In this document: positions 17,031-26,013 of the stretch, piece after piece
Numbering within the stretch: position 1 is the stretch's first letter
Layout: each line of letters opens with the position of its first letter
Assembly (NCBI GenBank): GCA_041395945.1
Contig: JAWKZN010000001.1
Span: forward strand, 620,001-684,000
Length of the DNA stretch: 64,000 nt
Source of the DNA: Pseudomonadales bacterium
GTDB lineage: Bacteria > Pseudomonadota > Gammaproteobacteria > Pseudomonadales > Azotimanducaceae
Direction of reading: 5' to 3'
Notes under the pieces: model-generated
Databases searched by the model: none
Told to the model about the DNA's origin: nothing
The model's input: only the letters and a program-made list of their open reading frames with translations
Made by a program: the position numbers and the translations under genes

Positions 17031-17702
17031 ATGAGTGCGGCGCGCGCCATCATCATCGACTACGATGCGGGCAATCTGCGCAGCGTGCAGCGTGCGTGTG
17101 CCGAAGTCGGTCTCGATGCCTGCATCAGCGCGGACGCGACTGCGGTGCGGGATGCCGATCGGGTCATCTTTCCAGGTGTCGGTGCGGCGGGCAGTGCCAT
17201 GAAATCGCTGCTGCGCACCGGTCTCGATCAGGCGTTGAAAGATGTACTGGCCTCAGGGCGACCTGTGCTGGGTATCTGTCTGGGCCTGCAGATTTCCTTC
17301 GATCATTCGGAGGAGAACGATCAGCACACGCTCGGTCTGCTCCCTGGCCGGGTTCGACGTTTCAGTTTCGAACGCCGCGACCTGAAGATTCCGCATATGG
17401 GCTGGAATGAGGTGCGGGTGGTCCGACCCCATCCCCTGCTCCAGGACATCGTGCCCGGCGATGAGTTCTATTTCGTGCACGGCTACTACCCGGTTCCTGC
17501 GGTCGCCTCGCTGACCTTTGCTGTGACCGATTACGAGATCGAGTTTGCTTCTGCCGTGGGCGAGAAGAACTACTTCGCTACCCAGTTTCACCCGGAAAAA
17601 AGCGGTCGGGTGGGCCTGCAGCTGCTGAGCCGATTCGCCCAGTGGGACGGGCACGAGGACATGGCTGAGGATGCTTCGCCGAAGGTGGCTCGATCATGCT
17701 GA
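17031..17702 (+). CDS. hisH: Imidazole glycerol phosphate synthase, glutaminase subunit
   Basis: A class I glutamine amidotransferase that supplies ammonia to HisF in histidine synthesis. It has 223 residues. The nucleophile is Cys83 in GICLGLQ, and His187 and Glu189 lie in ATQFHPEKS. The PGRVRRF, PHMGWN and FVHGYY motifs are those of HisH. The ATG at 17031 gives the normal start (ARAIIIDYDAGNLRSV); an upstream in-frame extension lacks similarity. It overlaps hisF by seven bases. No other his gene is adjacent, so this is either a split histidine locus or a second copy used in another pathway. Confidence 0.95.
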   Translation: MSAARAIIIDYDAGNLRSVQRACAEVGLDACISADATAVRDADRVIFPGVGAAGSAMKSLLRTGLDQALKDVLASGRPVLGICLGLQISFDHSEENDQHTLGLLPGRVRRFSFERRDLKIPHMGWNEVRVVRPHPLLQDIVPGDEFYFVHGYYPVPAVASLTFAVTDYEIEFASAVGEKNYFATQFHPEKSGRVGLQLLSRFAQWDGHEDMAEDASPKVARSC

Positions 17703-18475
17703 GCAAACGGCTGATCGCCTGCCTGGACGTGCGGGATGGCAGGCTGGCCAAGAGCGTGAAGTTCGTGGATACGAAAGACATCGGGGATCCGGTGGAGAAG
17801 GCGCGCGCCTACTATCTGGATGGTCTCGATGAACTGGTATTTTACGACATCACGGCCTCCAGCGATCGTCGCAACATCATGCTCGATGTGGTGGAAGCGG
17901 TGGCGGCCGAAGTCTTCATCCCCCTGTCGGTCGGCGGGGGCGTGCGCACGGTTGCGGATGCCACGGACCTGCGGCTTGCCGGGGCAGAGAAGATCAATGT
18001 GAATTCTGCCGCGGTGCAGAGACCAGCCCTGATCGCGGAGTGCGCGGACGCCATCGGCACCCAGAACATCGTGCTGTCCATGGACATTGTGGCGACTGCA
18101 GAGCGGGCACAGTTCCCCAGTGGTTATCAGATCGTGATCAACGGCGGCCGCACGCCGACTCCGCTCGATGCACTGGCCTGGGCGCTGGAAGGTGAGCAGC
18201 TCGGGGCTGGCGAGCTGGTGGTCAATTCCATCGACGCGGACGGAACCCGCGGCGGCTACGAGCTGACTCTCACGGCGATGCTGGCAGAAGCCGTGCGCAT
18301 TCCGGTCATCGCCTCCGGCGGGGCGGGACTTCCCGAGCATCTGTATGACGTCCTCACCGAAGGTAAGGCGGATGCCGCGCTGGTGGCGTCCATGGTTCAC
18401 TACGGTGACTATCGGGTCAGCGGTCTGAAACATTACCTGCACGATCGCGGTGTGAAAATGCGGATGTCCTGGTAG
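17696..18475 (+). CDS. hisF: Imidazole glycerol phosphate synthase, cyclase subunit
   Basis: The (beta/alpha)8 barrel that uses HisH ammonia to make imidazole glycerol phosphate and AICAR. It has 259 residues. Catalytic Asp11 (CLDVRDG) and Asp130 (SMDIVA) are both present, with phosphate-binding loops SVGGGVRT and ASGGAG. Several blocks (KFVDTKDIGDPVE, VFYDITASSDRRNIM, VVNSIDADGTRGGYE and the end KMRMSW) differ from the usual gammaproteobacterial HisF and recall a variant I associate with Deltaproteobacteria. That recollection needs a phylogeny. With hisH it forms an isolated two-gene unit. Confidence 0.95.
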   Translation: MLSKRLIACLDVRDGRLAKSVKFVDTKDIGDPVEKARAYYLDGLDELVFYDITASSDRRNIMLDVVEAVAAEVFIPLSVGGGVRTVADATDLRLAGAEKINVNSAAVQRPALIAECADAIGTQNIVLSMDIVATAERAQFPSGYQIVINGGRTPTPLDALAWALEGEQLGAGELVVNSIDADGTRGGYELTLTAMLAEAVRIPVIASGGAGLPEHLYDVLTEGKADAALVASMVHYGDYRVSGLKHYLHDRGVKMRMSW

Positions 18476-18532
18476 CAATAACAGATCCGACGCGCCGAAG
18501 CAGGGCGGGACCGACGGACAGGGGGGAAATCA

Positions 18533-19504
18533 GTGAAAGCCATTCTTACAGACGGTGATCGGCTGCGCTGGGCGGAGGCACCGGCGCCGGCGATCGGCAC
18601 TGGCCAGGTTCGTATCGCGGTGCAGGCCAGCGCCATCAACCGGGCGGACCTGGTGCAGCGCACGGGGGGCTATCCGCCACCACCGGGGGCGTCCGACATA
18701 CTCGGTCTCGAGTGTGCGGGGGAAGTCATCGAGATCGGCGACGGGGTCAACCGCGTGCGGGTAGGCGACAGAGTGTGCGCTCTGCTTGCGGGTGGCGGCT
18801 ATGCCCAGGAAGTGGTGGTGCCGGCGGGGCAGGTTCTGCCGATACCGGCGGGCCTGGACATGCACCAGGCGGCTGCCATACCGGAGGTTTTTGCTACGGC
18901 TTTCCTGAATCTTTATATGGAAGCCGGACTGGAAAAAGGCGAGCGCGTCGTTCTCCACGCGGGCGCAAGCGGCGTTGGTACTGCCGCCATTCAGCTGTGC
19001 CGCGAGTCGGGCAATCCCTGTTTTGTGACTGCGGGCAGCGATGACAAGATCAGCCGCTGTGTCGCCCTCGGCGCGGCTGGTGGCTGGAATCGACACAGCG
19101 GCGGCACTTTCACCGATGCGGTGAAGGCCTGGGCAGATACCGGTGTGGACGTGATTCTCGATCCGGTGGGTGCGGCCTACTTCCCGGATAACGTCGCCTG
19201 CCTCGGGCTGCAGGGGCGGCTTGTGCTCATCGGTCTGATGGGCGGACTCAAGACCGACATCAACCTGGGTGCGCTGATGATGAAGCGGCTGAAGGTCATC
19301 GGTTCGACGCTGCGGGCGCGTCCGGTAGCGGCCAAGGCGGCGATCATGGATCGGCTGCTGGAAGAGGTGTGGCCTGCGTTCGCCAGTGGTGCGATCCGGC
19401 CCATCATCGAAACCGTGATGCCCATCGAGGATGTTGAACGTGCCCACGCCCTGGTGGCGAGTGACGCCACCTTCGGCAAGGTGGTGCTCAGTATCCCGAC
19501 CTGA
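18533..19504 (+). CDS. NAD(P)H-dependent quinone oxidoreductase, MDR superfamily (PIG3/QOR type)
   Basis: A 323-residue zinc-independent medium-chain reductase. It has the GroES-like N-domain (INRADLVQRTGGYPPPPG, GLECAGEV) and a Rossmann domain whose nucleotide loop is HAGASGVGTAAIQL. The RTGGYPPPPG motif is typical of the PIG3/TP53I3 group of quinone reductases. The start is GTG at 18533 behind a strong GGGGGGAAA ribosome-binding site. The physiological acceptor is unknown. It is convergent with valS. Confidence 0.92.
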   Translation: MKAILTDGDRLRWAEAPAPAIGTGQVRIAVQASAINRADLVQRTGGYPPPPGASDILGLECAGEVIEIGDGVNRVRVGDRVCALLAGGGYAQEVVVPAGQVLPIPAGLDMHQAAAIPEVFATAFLNLYMEAGLEKGERVVLHAGASGVGTAAIQLCRESGNPCFVTAGSDDKISRCVALGAAGGWNRHSGGTFTDAVKAWADTGVDVILDPVGAAYFPDNVACLGLQGRLVLIGLMGGLKTDINLGALMMKRLKVIGSTLRARPVAAKAAIMDRLLEEVWPAFASGAIRPIIETVMPIEDVERAHALVASDATFGKVVLSIPT

Positions 19505-19528
19505 GACCCGCCCGGGCGGGTCCCGCGC

Positions 19529-22306
19529 TCAGGCCAGTTCGTCGAGACCTTTGAGCTGAGTCTCCAGCAGGACCAGGGTGCTGGCTGCATCGGCAGCCTT
19601 AACACGTTCCGCGTCCACCACGGCGGCAGGCGCCTTGGCCACAAAGCTTGCGTTGGCCAGTTTTCCTTCGAGGCGCCGCAGTTCCGCACGCTTGCGCTCG
19701 ATCTCCTTGCCAATGCGAGCCTTTTCAGCAGCCACATCGATGAGTCCCGCCAGGGGCACCATGATCTTCAGATCTCCAGCTACCGCCAGGGCGTTTGGAG
19801 GAGCGGTATCCGCAGCGTCGAGCCAGCGGATCCTGCTGATTTTCGCCATCCGTTTGAGCAGTCCGTCGGTTGCCAGGGCCAGGGTCCGGTCCTGGGCATC
19901 GCCGTTCTGCAGCAGAACTTCGATCTCGGTGCTGGGTTTGATGTTGGCTTCTCCGCGGATGTTGCGAATGCCGACGATCACCTGCTTCAGCCACTCGATG
20001 GCTGCCTCCGCCTCTGAGTCGGCAGGAAAGTCCGCCGTCTGCGGAAATGGCTGCAGCATGATCGTGGGGCCGGTGATCTCCAGCAGCGGTGCACTGGCAC
20101 GCCATATCGATTCCGTGATGAAAGGCATGACGGGATGGGTAGTGCGCAGCAGTGCTTCGAGCACCCGGAGCAGGGTGTATTGGGTACCACGCAGGGCGGC
20201 TGCATCCGCCGCTTCGTCCCACAGCAGCGGCTTGGTGAGTTCCAGATACCAGTCGCAGTACTCGTGCCAGATGAAGTCGTAGAGCGCGCCCGCATAAAGA
20301 TCGAAACGATAGGTCGAAATGGCCAGCTCGCAGGTCTGCAGCAGGGTGGCCGTCTTCGACAGAATCCACCGATCCGCCATGCTCAGCTCCTGCGGCCCCT
20401 TGAGATCCACTTCCTCACAGTTCTGTAACACGAATTTCGCCGCGTTCCACAGTTTGTTGCAGAAATTCCGGTAGCCTTCGACTCGATTCAGATCGAAGCG
20501 CACATCCCGACCGGTACTGGCGAGAGCGCAGAAGGTGAAGCGCAGCGCGTCCGTTCCGAACGAAGGGATACCTTCGGGAAAGTCCCGGCGGGTGGCTTTC
20601 TCGATTCGGGGTTTCATCTGGGGTTGAGTCAGGTTGGCGGTTCTTTTTTCGAGCAGATCCTCCAGGGAGATACCGTCGATGAGATCCAGTGGATCGAGAC
20701 CATTGCCTCGAGTCTTGGACATCTTCTGACCTTCGGCGTCCCGTACCAGGCCGTGAATATATACCTGCCGGAAAGGCACCTGGCCGGTGAACTTCAGGGT
20801 CATCATGATCATCCGGGCGACCCAGAAGAAAATGATGTCGTGGCCGGTAACCAGCACGTCGGTGGGGTGATAGCGCGCGAGATCTTCGGTGTTCTCAGGC
20901 CAGCCGAGGGTGCCGAAAGTCCACAACGATGAAGAGAACCAGGTTTCCAGCACGTCCGGATCCCGGGTGAGCACAACCCCGGTGTCCAGGGTGTGTCGGC
21001 TGCGGACCTCGGTTTCGCTGCGCCCTACATAGATGTTGCCGGCGGCGTCGTACCAGGCGGGAATCCGATGCCCCCACCACTGCTGGCGGGAAATGCACCA
21101 GTCCTGGATGTTGTTCATCCAGGAGAAATAGACGTTTTCATACTGCTTCGGGATGAACTCGATGTCGCCGTTCTTTACTGCCGCCATGGCAGGTTCCGCC
21201 AGCGGGGAAATCTTCACGAACCACTGATCTGTGAGCAGGGGTTCGATCACCGCGTCCGAGCGATCTCCCCGGGGTACCATGAGCTTGTGCGGTTCGATCC
21301 TGTCCAGCAGTCCGAGCGCTTCGAGATCGGCGACGATCCGTTTGCGGGCCTCGAAGCGATCCAGGCCCCGGTAGGCGGCCGGTACTTCATCATTCAGACG
21401 TGCGTCTTCGGTGAACAGATTGATCAACGGCAGTCCGTGCCGGGCGCCAATGTCGTTGTCATTGAAGTCATGGGCCGGAGTGATCTTCACACAGCCGCTG
21501 CCGAACTCCCGGTCGACATAGTCATCGGCGATGATTGGGATCTGCCGATCTGCCAGAGGCAGCCGCACGCTGCCACCGACCAGATGACTGAAGCGCTCGT
21601 CCTGCGGATGCACGGCGACTGCCGTGTCACCGAGCATGGTCTCAGGCCGTGTCGTGGCGACCACCAGATAATCCAGCCCCGTGCTGCTTTTCAGCCCGGC
21701 GGCCAGCGGATAGCGGAAGTGCCAGAGGCTGCCGTCCTCTTCGCTGCTGACCACTTCCAGATCGGAGATGGCGGTGCGCAGCTCGGGATCCCAGTTCACC
21801 AGCCGCTTGCCGCGATAGATGAGGCCTTCTTCGTGCAGCCGCACGAAAACCTCGAGCACGGCCCTGGAAAATCCTTCATCGAGGGTGAAGCGGTCACGCG
21901 ACCAGTCCAGTGAGGAGCCCATGCGCCGCAACTGCTCGGAGATGGTGCCGCCGGACTCGCGCTTCCATTCCCAGACCTTCTCCGTAAAGGCTTCTCTGCC
22001 GATCTCATGCCGGCTGATCTGCCGCGCGTTGAGCTGGCGTTCGACCAGCATCTGAGTGGAGATGCCCGCATGGTCGGTGCCCATCTGCCAGAGGGTGCGG
22101 TCGCCCTTCATGCGGTGGTAGCGGATCAGTGCATCCATGAGGGTATGCTGAAACGCATGTCCCATATGCAGGCTGCCGGTGACATTCGGTGGCGGAATGA
22201 CTATGCAGTAACCGTCACCGTCTCCCCGAGGCGCGAAATAGCCGGCGTCTTCCCATTCCCGGTAGAGTGCCTGCTCGATGCTGTGTGGATCAAAACTGCT
22301 GTCCAT
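19529..22306 (-). CDS. valS: Valyl-tRNA synthetase
   Basis: Charges tRNA-Val, with an editing domain that removes misacylated threonine. It has 925 residues. The class I signature is PPNVTGSLHMGH (HIGH motif) near 45; KMSKT is at 528-532, with the CP1 editing domain between them (VATTRPETMLGD). The C-terminal helical arm ends in a coiled coil (AEKARIGKEIERKRAELRRLEG). The ATG at 22306 matches the family start (SSFDPHSIEQALYREWE); a TTG two codons earlier has a slightly better placed AGAGG. It is last in the pepA-holC-hypothetical-valS unit. Confidence 0.98.
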   Translation of the reverse strand: MDSSFDPHSIEQALYREWEDAGYFAPRGDGDGYCIVIPPPNVTGSLHMGHAFQHTLMDALIRYHRMKGDRTLWQMGTDHAGISTQMLVERQLNARQISRHEIGREAFTEKVWEWKRESGGTISEQLRRMGSSLDWSRDRFTLDEGFSRAVLEVFVRLHEEGLIYRGKRLVNWDPELRTAISDLEVVSSEEDGSLWHFRYPLAAGLKSSTGLDYLVVATTRPETMLGDTAVAVHPQDERFSHLVGGSVRLPLADRQIPIIADDYVDREFGSGCVKITPAHDFNDNDIGARHGLPLINLFTEDARLNDEVPAAYRGLDRFEARKRIVADLEALGLLDRIEPHKLMVPRGDRSDAVIEPLLTDQWFVKISPLAEPAMAAVKNGDIEFIPKQYENVYFSWMNNIQDWCISRQQWWGHRIPAWYDAAGNIYVGRSETEVRSRHTLDTGVVLTRDPDVLETWFSSSLWTFGTLGWPENTEDLARYHPTDVLVTGHDIIFFWVARMIMMTLKFTGQVPFRQVYIHGLVRDAEGQKMSKTRGNGLDPLDLIDGISLEDLLEKRTANLTQPQMKPRIEKATRRDFPEGIPSFGTDALRFTFCALASTGRDVRFDLNRVEGYRNFCNKLWNAAKFVLQNCEEVDLKGPQELSMADRWILSKTATLLQTCELAISTYRFDLYAGALYDFIWHEYCDWYLELTKPLLWDEAADAAALRGTQYTLLRVLEALLRTTHPVMPFITESIWRASAPLLEITGPTIMLQPFPQTADFPADSEAEAAIEWLKQVIVGIRNIRGEANIKPSTEIEVLLQNGDAQDRTLALATDGLLKRMAKISRIRWLDAADTAPPNALAVAGDLKIMVPLAGLIDVAAEKARIGKEIERKRAELRRLEGKLANASFVAKAPAAVVDAERVKAADAASTLVLLETQLKGLDELA

Positions 22307-22332
22307 CTTCAACCGCTTCTACCTCTTCTGAT

Positions 22333-22851
22333 CTAGGCGTTCTTTGTTTTTGCTTGCCGGCCCTTCTGCAGGCGGCGTGTTACTTCATTTTCCAGCGCAG
22401 CTCCGGCAGCCTCGAGCAGTTCGGCGCGCAATTCGTCTATGTGTGCGAGCACCAGCCGTCGCAGCCATTTCCGCAAAGCGGCGTCGATGCGCACCTTGAG
22501 CGCCTGGTTGAGTTCGTCCGTGTCCTCCGGTGTCCAGTCGGTCCGATGCGCTTCGATTGTGGCCCGCGTCTGATCGAGAATGCGTTCGGCGGACTGTTTC
22601 CAGCCTTCTCCCAGAAGTGCTTCAAAGAGCTCGTCGTCGAGGCCGCCCGGAGCATCGGGATCGAAGATCATTCCTGCTTCCAGGGGTGGCTCGGTCAGTC
22701 GCATCGCGCCTTCCACCACGTCGTCGAGCAGCGGCACGTCGGCTGCATCCTGCTCTGCCCGGGCTTCTTCATCGAGCAGGGTGCGGATCGACTCCAGATC
22801 GCCGAGCAGCGCATTCTTCGAGTCACCGGATGGGGCGGGTTTCTTCTTCAT
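22333..22851 (-). CDS. Conserved hypothetical protein between holC and valS
   Basis: A 172-residue soluble, acidic protein rich in glutamate, leucine and alanine, with a lysine-rich tail (RLQKGRQAKTKNA). Most of it is predicted helix, and the C-terminal half (RIDAALRKWLRRLVLAHIDELRAELLEAA-type heptads) could form a coiled coil. I recall uncharacterised proteins at this position in Pseudomonas but no function. It lies 26 bases before valS and 74 bases after holC on the same strand. The start is ATG at 22851. Confidence 0.8.
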   Translation of the reverse strand: MKKKPAPSGDSKNALLGDLESIRTLLDEEARAEQDAADVPLLDDVVEGAMRLTEPPLEAGMIFDPDAPGGLDDELFEALLGEGWKQSAERILDQTRATIEAHRTDWTPEDTDELNQALKVRIDAALRKWLRRLVLAHIDELRAELLEAAGAALENEVTRRLQKGRQAKTKNA

Positions 22852-22925
22852 GCGATCATCGACTGTCCGTGAGTGCGGGACGTCTGCGAGCAGCGCTGAG
22901 GCGTTGATACTTAATCAGAGGCTCC

Positions 22926-23357
22926 CTAGCCTTCCCAGTCGTCGAGTTCGTGGTGATAGAGCGGAAAGCCTCTGTCCCGGTAGAACTGATAACGGGCCCT
23001 ACCTGCGTCCCGGCTGCTGCCAACGACAATCTCTGCCACCCGCTCGAAGCGCCCGAAAAAATCCGGTACAGCAGGCGCGAGATTGATCAGTACCCCATCG
23101 TAGCGTCTCGGTTCGCCCCAGGACACCACCAGCGGTGCGCCTTCGGCCTCGGGCGAACGTTCGATGCCGTGGGGCAGAAAGCGCTGTTCGGGATACTCCC
23201 ACAGCAGCGCATCGAATGCCCGGGCGCTCTTTTCGTCTGCCGCGTGCACGACCACCTGCTGTCCGCTGTCGACCGCCTTGCAGGCCAGCCGACAGGCGAA
23301 ACGCTGCATGGCAGTGATTTCCACGTCCTTGAGAATGTAGAAATCGACCCGTGTCAT
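22926..23357 (-). CDS. holC: DNA polymerase III chi subunit
   Basis: Chi binds SSB and, through psi (HolD), the clamp loader. It has 143 residues (E. coli 147). It shows the family start TRVDFYILKD, the central VVVHAADEKSARAFDALLWE and the SWGEPRRYDGVLINLAP segment, and ends in a FYRDRGFPLYHHELDDWEG-like helix. The ATG at 23357 overlaps the pepA stop by ATGA. Both chi and its partner psi are thus encoded in this window, about 22 kb apart. Confidence 0.95.
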   Translation of the reverse strand: MTRVDFYILKDVEITAMQRFACRLACKAVDSGQQVVVHAADEKSARAFDALLWEYPEQRFLPHGIERSPEAEGAPLVVSWGEPRRYDGVLINLAPAVPDFFGRFERVAEIVVGSSRDAGRARYQFYRDRGFPLYHHELDDWEG

Positions 23358-24826
23358 CCGCCTGCCTGATCGACCAGATAGCGGAACAGCAGACTTACCG
23401 GCCGGCCAGTGGCGCCTTTTGTCGTGCCTCCCTGGAAGGCCGTGCCGGCGACATCGAGATGGGCCCAGCGCTGCTTTTCGACAAAGCGCGCGAGAAAACA
23501 GGCGGCGAGTACCGAGCCTGCACCACCGGTACCGATGTTGGCCACATCGGCGAAGGGACTCTTCAGGCTCGGCTGATATTCCTCCCATACGGGCATTCGC
23601 CAGGCCCGATCGCCGCTGAATTCGCCGGCCGCGAGGAGGTCCTGGGCCAGCGCGTCGTCGCTGCTGAACAGACCGGAGGCCTGGGCACCTAGCGCAACGA
23701 TGATGGCGCCGGTGAGGGTGGCCACATCGATGATCACTTTCGGCTTGAAGCGTTCAGCGGCGTAACTTAAAGCATCACACAACACCAGGCGGCCTTCCGC
23801 GTCGGTGTTGAGGATTTCCACCGTTTTGCCCGAGTGAGTTGAGACGATGTCACCGGGCCGCGTCGCCCGGCCACTGGGCATGTTTTCCGCAGCCGCTACG
23901 ATGGTCACCAGATTTATGGGCAGCCTGGCTTCGATAACTGCCCGGGTCGCGCCGAGTACGCTGGCGGCACCACACATATCGAACTTCATCTCATCCATCG
24001 CCGCACCCGGCTTGAGGCTGATGCCGCCGGTATCGAAAGTGATGCCCTTGCCGACGAGCACGATGGGGGCATCCTTGGCTTTCTTCGCGCCACGATACTG
24101 AATGATGATCATTTTCCCGGGCTTGTCGCTGCCCCGGCTGACCGAGAGGAAAGCACCCATGCCCAGTTCGGTCATGCGTTTCTCATCCAGTGCGGAAACG
24201 GTGACTGCGGGATCCTTCGCCAGCTTGCGCGACTCTTTCAGCAGAAAGCCCGGATCACAGATGTTGGGCGGCTGATTACCCAGGTCCCGGGCCCAGTCGA
24301 GTCCGCTCTTTGCCGCCTGGCCATGGCGCACTGCCCGGCTGATCTGGCTCTTCGAGCGGCCATCCGCGTGAAAGTCGACACGGGTGATTGTCGTCGCCGG
24401 TGTCTCGGCGGGTTTACTCTTGTGCAGATCGAAGGCATAGAGGGCGGTGGAGAGGGCGGTGAGCGCGGTGCTGGCCTTCCAGTAGGCATCCTTGCCGGTG
24501 ACCCGGGCCAGGGTGAGTGCCCAGAGCGCGTTCTTTGCCGGGAGTGTTTTCAAGCGTTCAGCGGTAGTGCGGAGCGCTTTCCGGAAATCTGTCTCAGAGA
24601 GGGTGCCGTCCGTACCGCCCGCGATCAGCAGCCGTCGGACGCCGGACTTTGCAGGCAGATTGACCAGCAGGACTTCGCCAGGCTTGTCCTTGAAATCGGT
24701 AATTGCGGCGGTCAGCAGCTCCCGGGACCCCAGCGCTCGGGCGGTGCTTTCCGCCGTCTTACGACTCGCGATCAGAACATCGGTGCGCAGTTCGCTCAGG
24801 GTGCCGGTCTTGGTCGAATACTTCAT
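23354..24826 (-). CDS. pepA: Cytosol aminopeptidase (leucyl aminopeptidase, M17)
   Basis: A hexameric M17 metallopeptidase of 490 residues; in E. coli PepA also acts as a DNA-binding accessory protein in Xer recombination. The C-terminal catalytic domain shows VGKGITFDTGGISLKPG, MKFDMCGA and the M17 signature NTDAEGRLVL, which carry the two-metal ligands. The N-terminal macro-like domain spans about 1-160. The ATG is at 24826. It heads the pepA-holC-hypothetical-valS unit and is divergent from lptF, an arrangement common in Gammaproteobacteria. Confidence 0.97.
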   Translation of the reverse strand: MKYSTKTGTLSELRTDVLIASRKTAESTARALGSRELLTAAITDFKDKPGEVLLVNLPAKSGVRRLLIAGGTDGTLSETDFRKALRTTAERLKTLPAKNALWALTLARVTGKDAYWKASTALTALSTALYAFDLHKSKPAETPATTITRVDFHADGRSKSQISRAVRHGQAAKSGLDWARDLGNQPPNICDPGFLLKESRKLAKDPAVTVSALDEKRMTELGMGAFLSVSRGSDKPGKMIIIQYRGAKKAKDAPIVLVGKGITFDTGGISLKPGAAMDEMKFDMCGAASVLGATRAVIEARLPINLVTIVAAAENMPSGRATRPGDIVSTHSGKTVEILNTDAEGRLVLCDALSYAAERFKPKVIIDVATLTGAIIVALGAQASGLFSSDDALAQDLLAAGEFSGDRAWRMPVWEEYQPSLKSPFADVANIGTGGAGSVLAACFLARFVEKQRWAHLDVAGTAFQGGTTKGATGRPVSLLFRYLVDQAGG

Positions 24827-24897
24827 AATGGATTCATCGTGCCTTGGATTGCTTCGTTCAGGCGCGCAATTCTAATTTAAATTCAAGGACCTGGCAT

Positions 24898-25977
24898 ATG
24901 GCGGTGGCCGCGCGGTACGTGGCGCGTGAACTGATGGCGGTATTTGTCGTGGTCATGGTGATCCTTTTCACCGTCACTGTGGGCGCTCGCTTCATCGGTT
25001 ACCTGCAGGATGCGGCGCTGGGAAAATACTCTGCGGCCAGTGTGCTGACGATTCTGTGGCTGCGATTGCCGGGCTTTCTGGAACTGGTGCTGCCCTTTTC
25101 CCTCTTTCTGGCGCTGCTGATCACCCTGGGTCGACTCTATGCTGAACAGGAGTTTTCCGCGCTGCAGGTGGGTGGTGCCAGTCCCGGTCGAGTGCTCGGG
25201 TGGTTGACCATTCCCATCGTGATCGTGGCAGTCATCGTCGGCTATTTCAGCTTGCTGCAGAAGCCTGCAAACATTCTCGCCCTGTCTGAGTTCATGCTGG
25301 CGGAGCGATCCAGCCAGGAGTTCCGGGCCGTCAGCCCGGGCGTGTTTCATGATTTCCAGCGTGGTAAACGGGTGACCTATGCCGAGTCACTCAGTGAAGA
25401 TCGACAATTGCTCAAAGAGGTCTTCCTCGTCGAGTACAGCCGCGAGGACCCTCGAATCGTCACGGTGCGGGCGGAGGAAGGGCGTCAGTATGTGGACCCC
25501 AATTCCGGCACTCGCTATCTGCTCATGAAGAACGGAACCCGCCAGTGGGGAGTCATCGGTACGAGCGACTACCAGGTGCTCGATTTCAAGGAGCTGTCAC
25601 AGCGCCTGGTGCCTGAAGAACCGGTGCTGTCACGTATCGATATGCAGGCCCTGCCGACCACAGAACTGCTCGAGCGGCGCACCGAACCGGAGGTTGCAGC
25701 CGAGCTGCACTGGCGGATTGCGCTGCCCCTGCTGGTGCTTGTGACATCGCTGCTGGGTGTCGGGCTGGCGCGAGTGAAACCGAGGCAGGGCAGGTTTGCA
25801 CGACTGCTGCCGGGATTTGCGGTGTTCGTGGGCTACTACGTGCTGCTGGTGCTCAATCAGAACGCCCTGATCGAAGGCTGGTGGCCGGCGGCGGGTGGAT
25901 TCTGGCTCGTGCACCTCGGCTTTCTGGCGCTGGGACTGTTCACGCTGCACCGCTCCGGACTGCCGGCCAGGCATTGA
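24898..25977 (+). CDS. lptF: LPS export system permease LptF
   Basis: An inner-membrane component of the LptB2FG transporter that extracts lipopolysaccharide from the inner membrane. It has 359 residues: three N-terminal membrane segments to about residue 110, a periplasmic beta-jellyroll domain, then three C-terminal segments. The ATG at 24898 gives the usual start (AVAARYVARELMAVF); in-frame codons upstream have no similarity. lptG follows after 36 bases. Confidence 0.95.
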   Translation: MAVAARYVARELMAVFVVVMVILFTVTVGARFIGYLQDAALGKYSAASVLTILWLRLPGFLELVLPFSLFLALLITLGRLYAEQEFSALQVGGASPGRVLGWLTIPIVIVAVIVGYFSLLQKPANILALSEFMLAERSSQEFRAVSPGVFHDFQRGKRVTYAESLSEDRQLLKEVFLVEYSREDPRIVTVRAEEGRQYVDPNSGTRYLLMKNGTRQWGVIGTSDYQVLDFKELSQRLVPEEPVLSRIDMQALPTTELLERRTEPEVAAELHWRIALPLLVLVTSLLGVGLARVKPRQGRFARLLPGFAVFVGYYVLLVLNQNALIEGWWPAAGGFWLVHLGFLALGLFTLHRSGLPARH

Positions 25978-26013
25978 GTCTGCAATTGAATCTCATGAAC
26001 GGCCGTTGAAATC

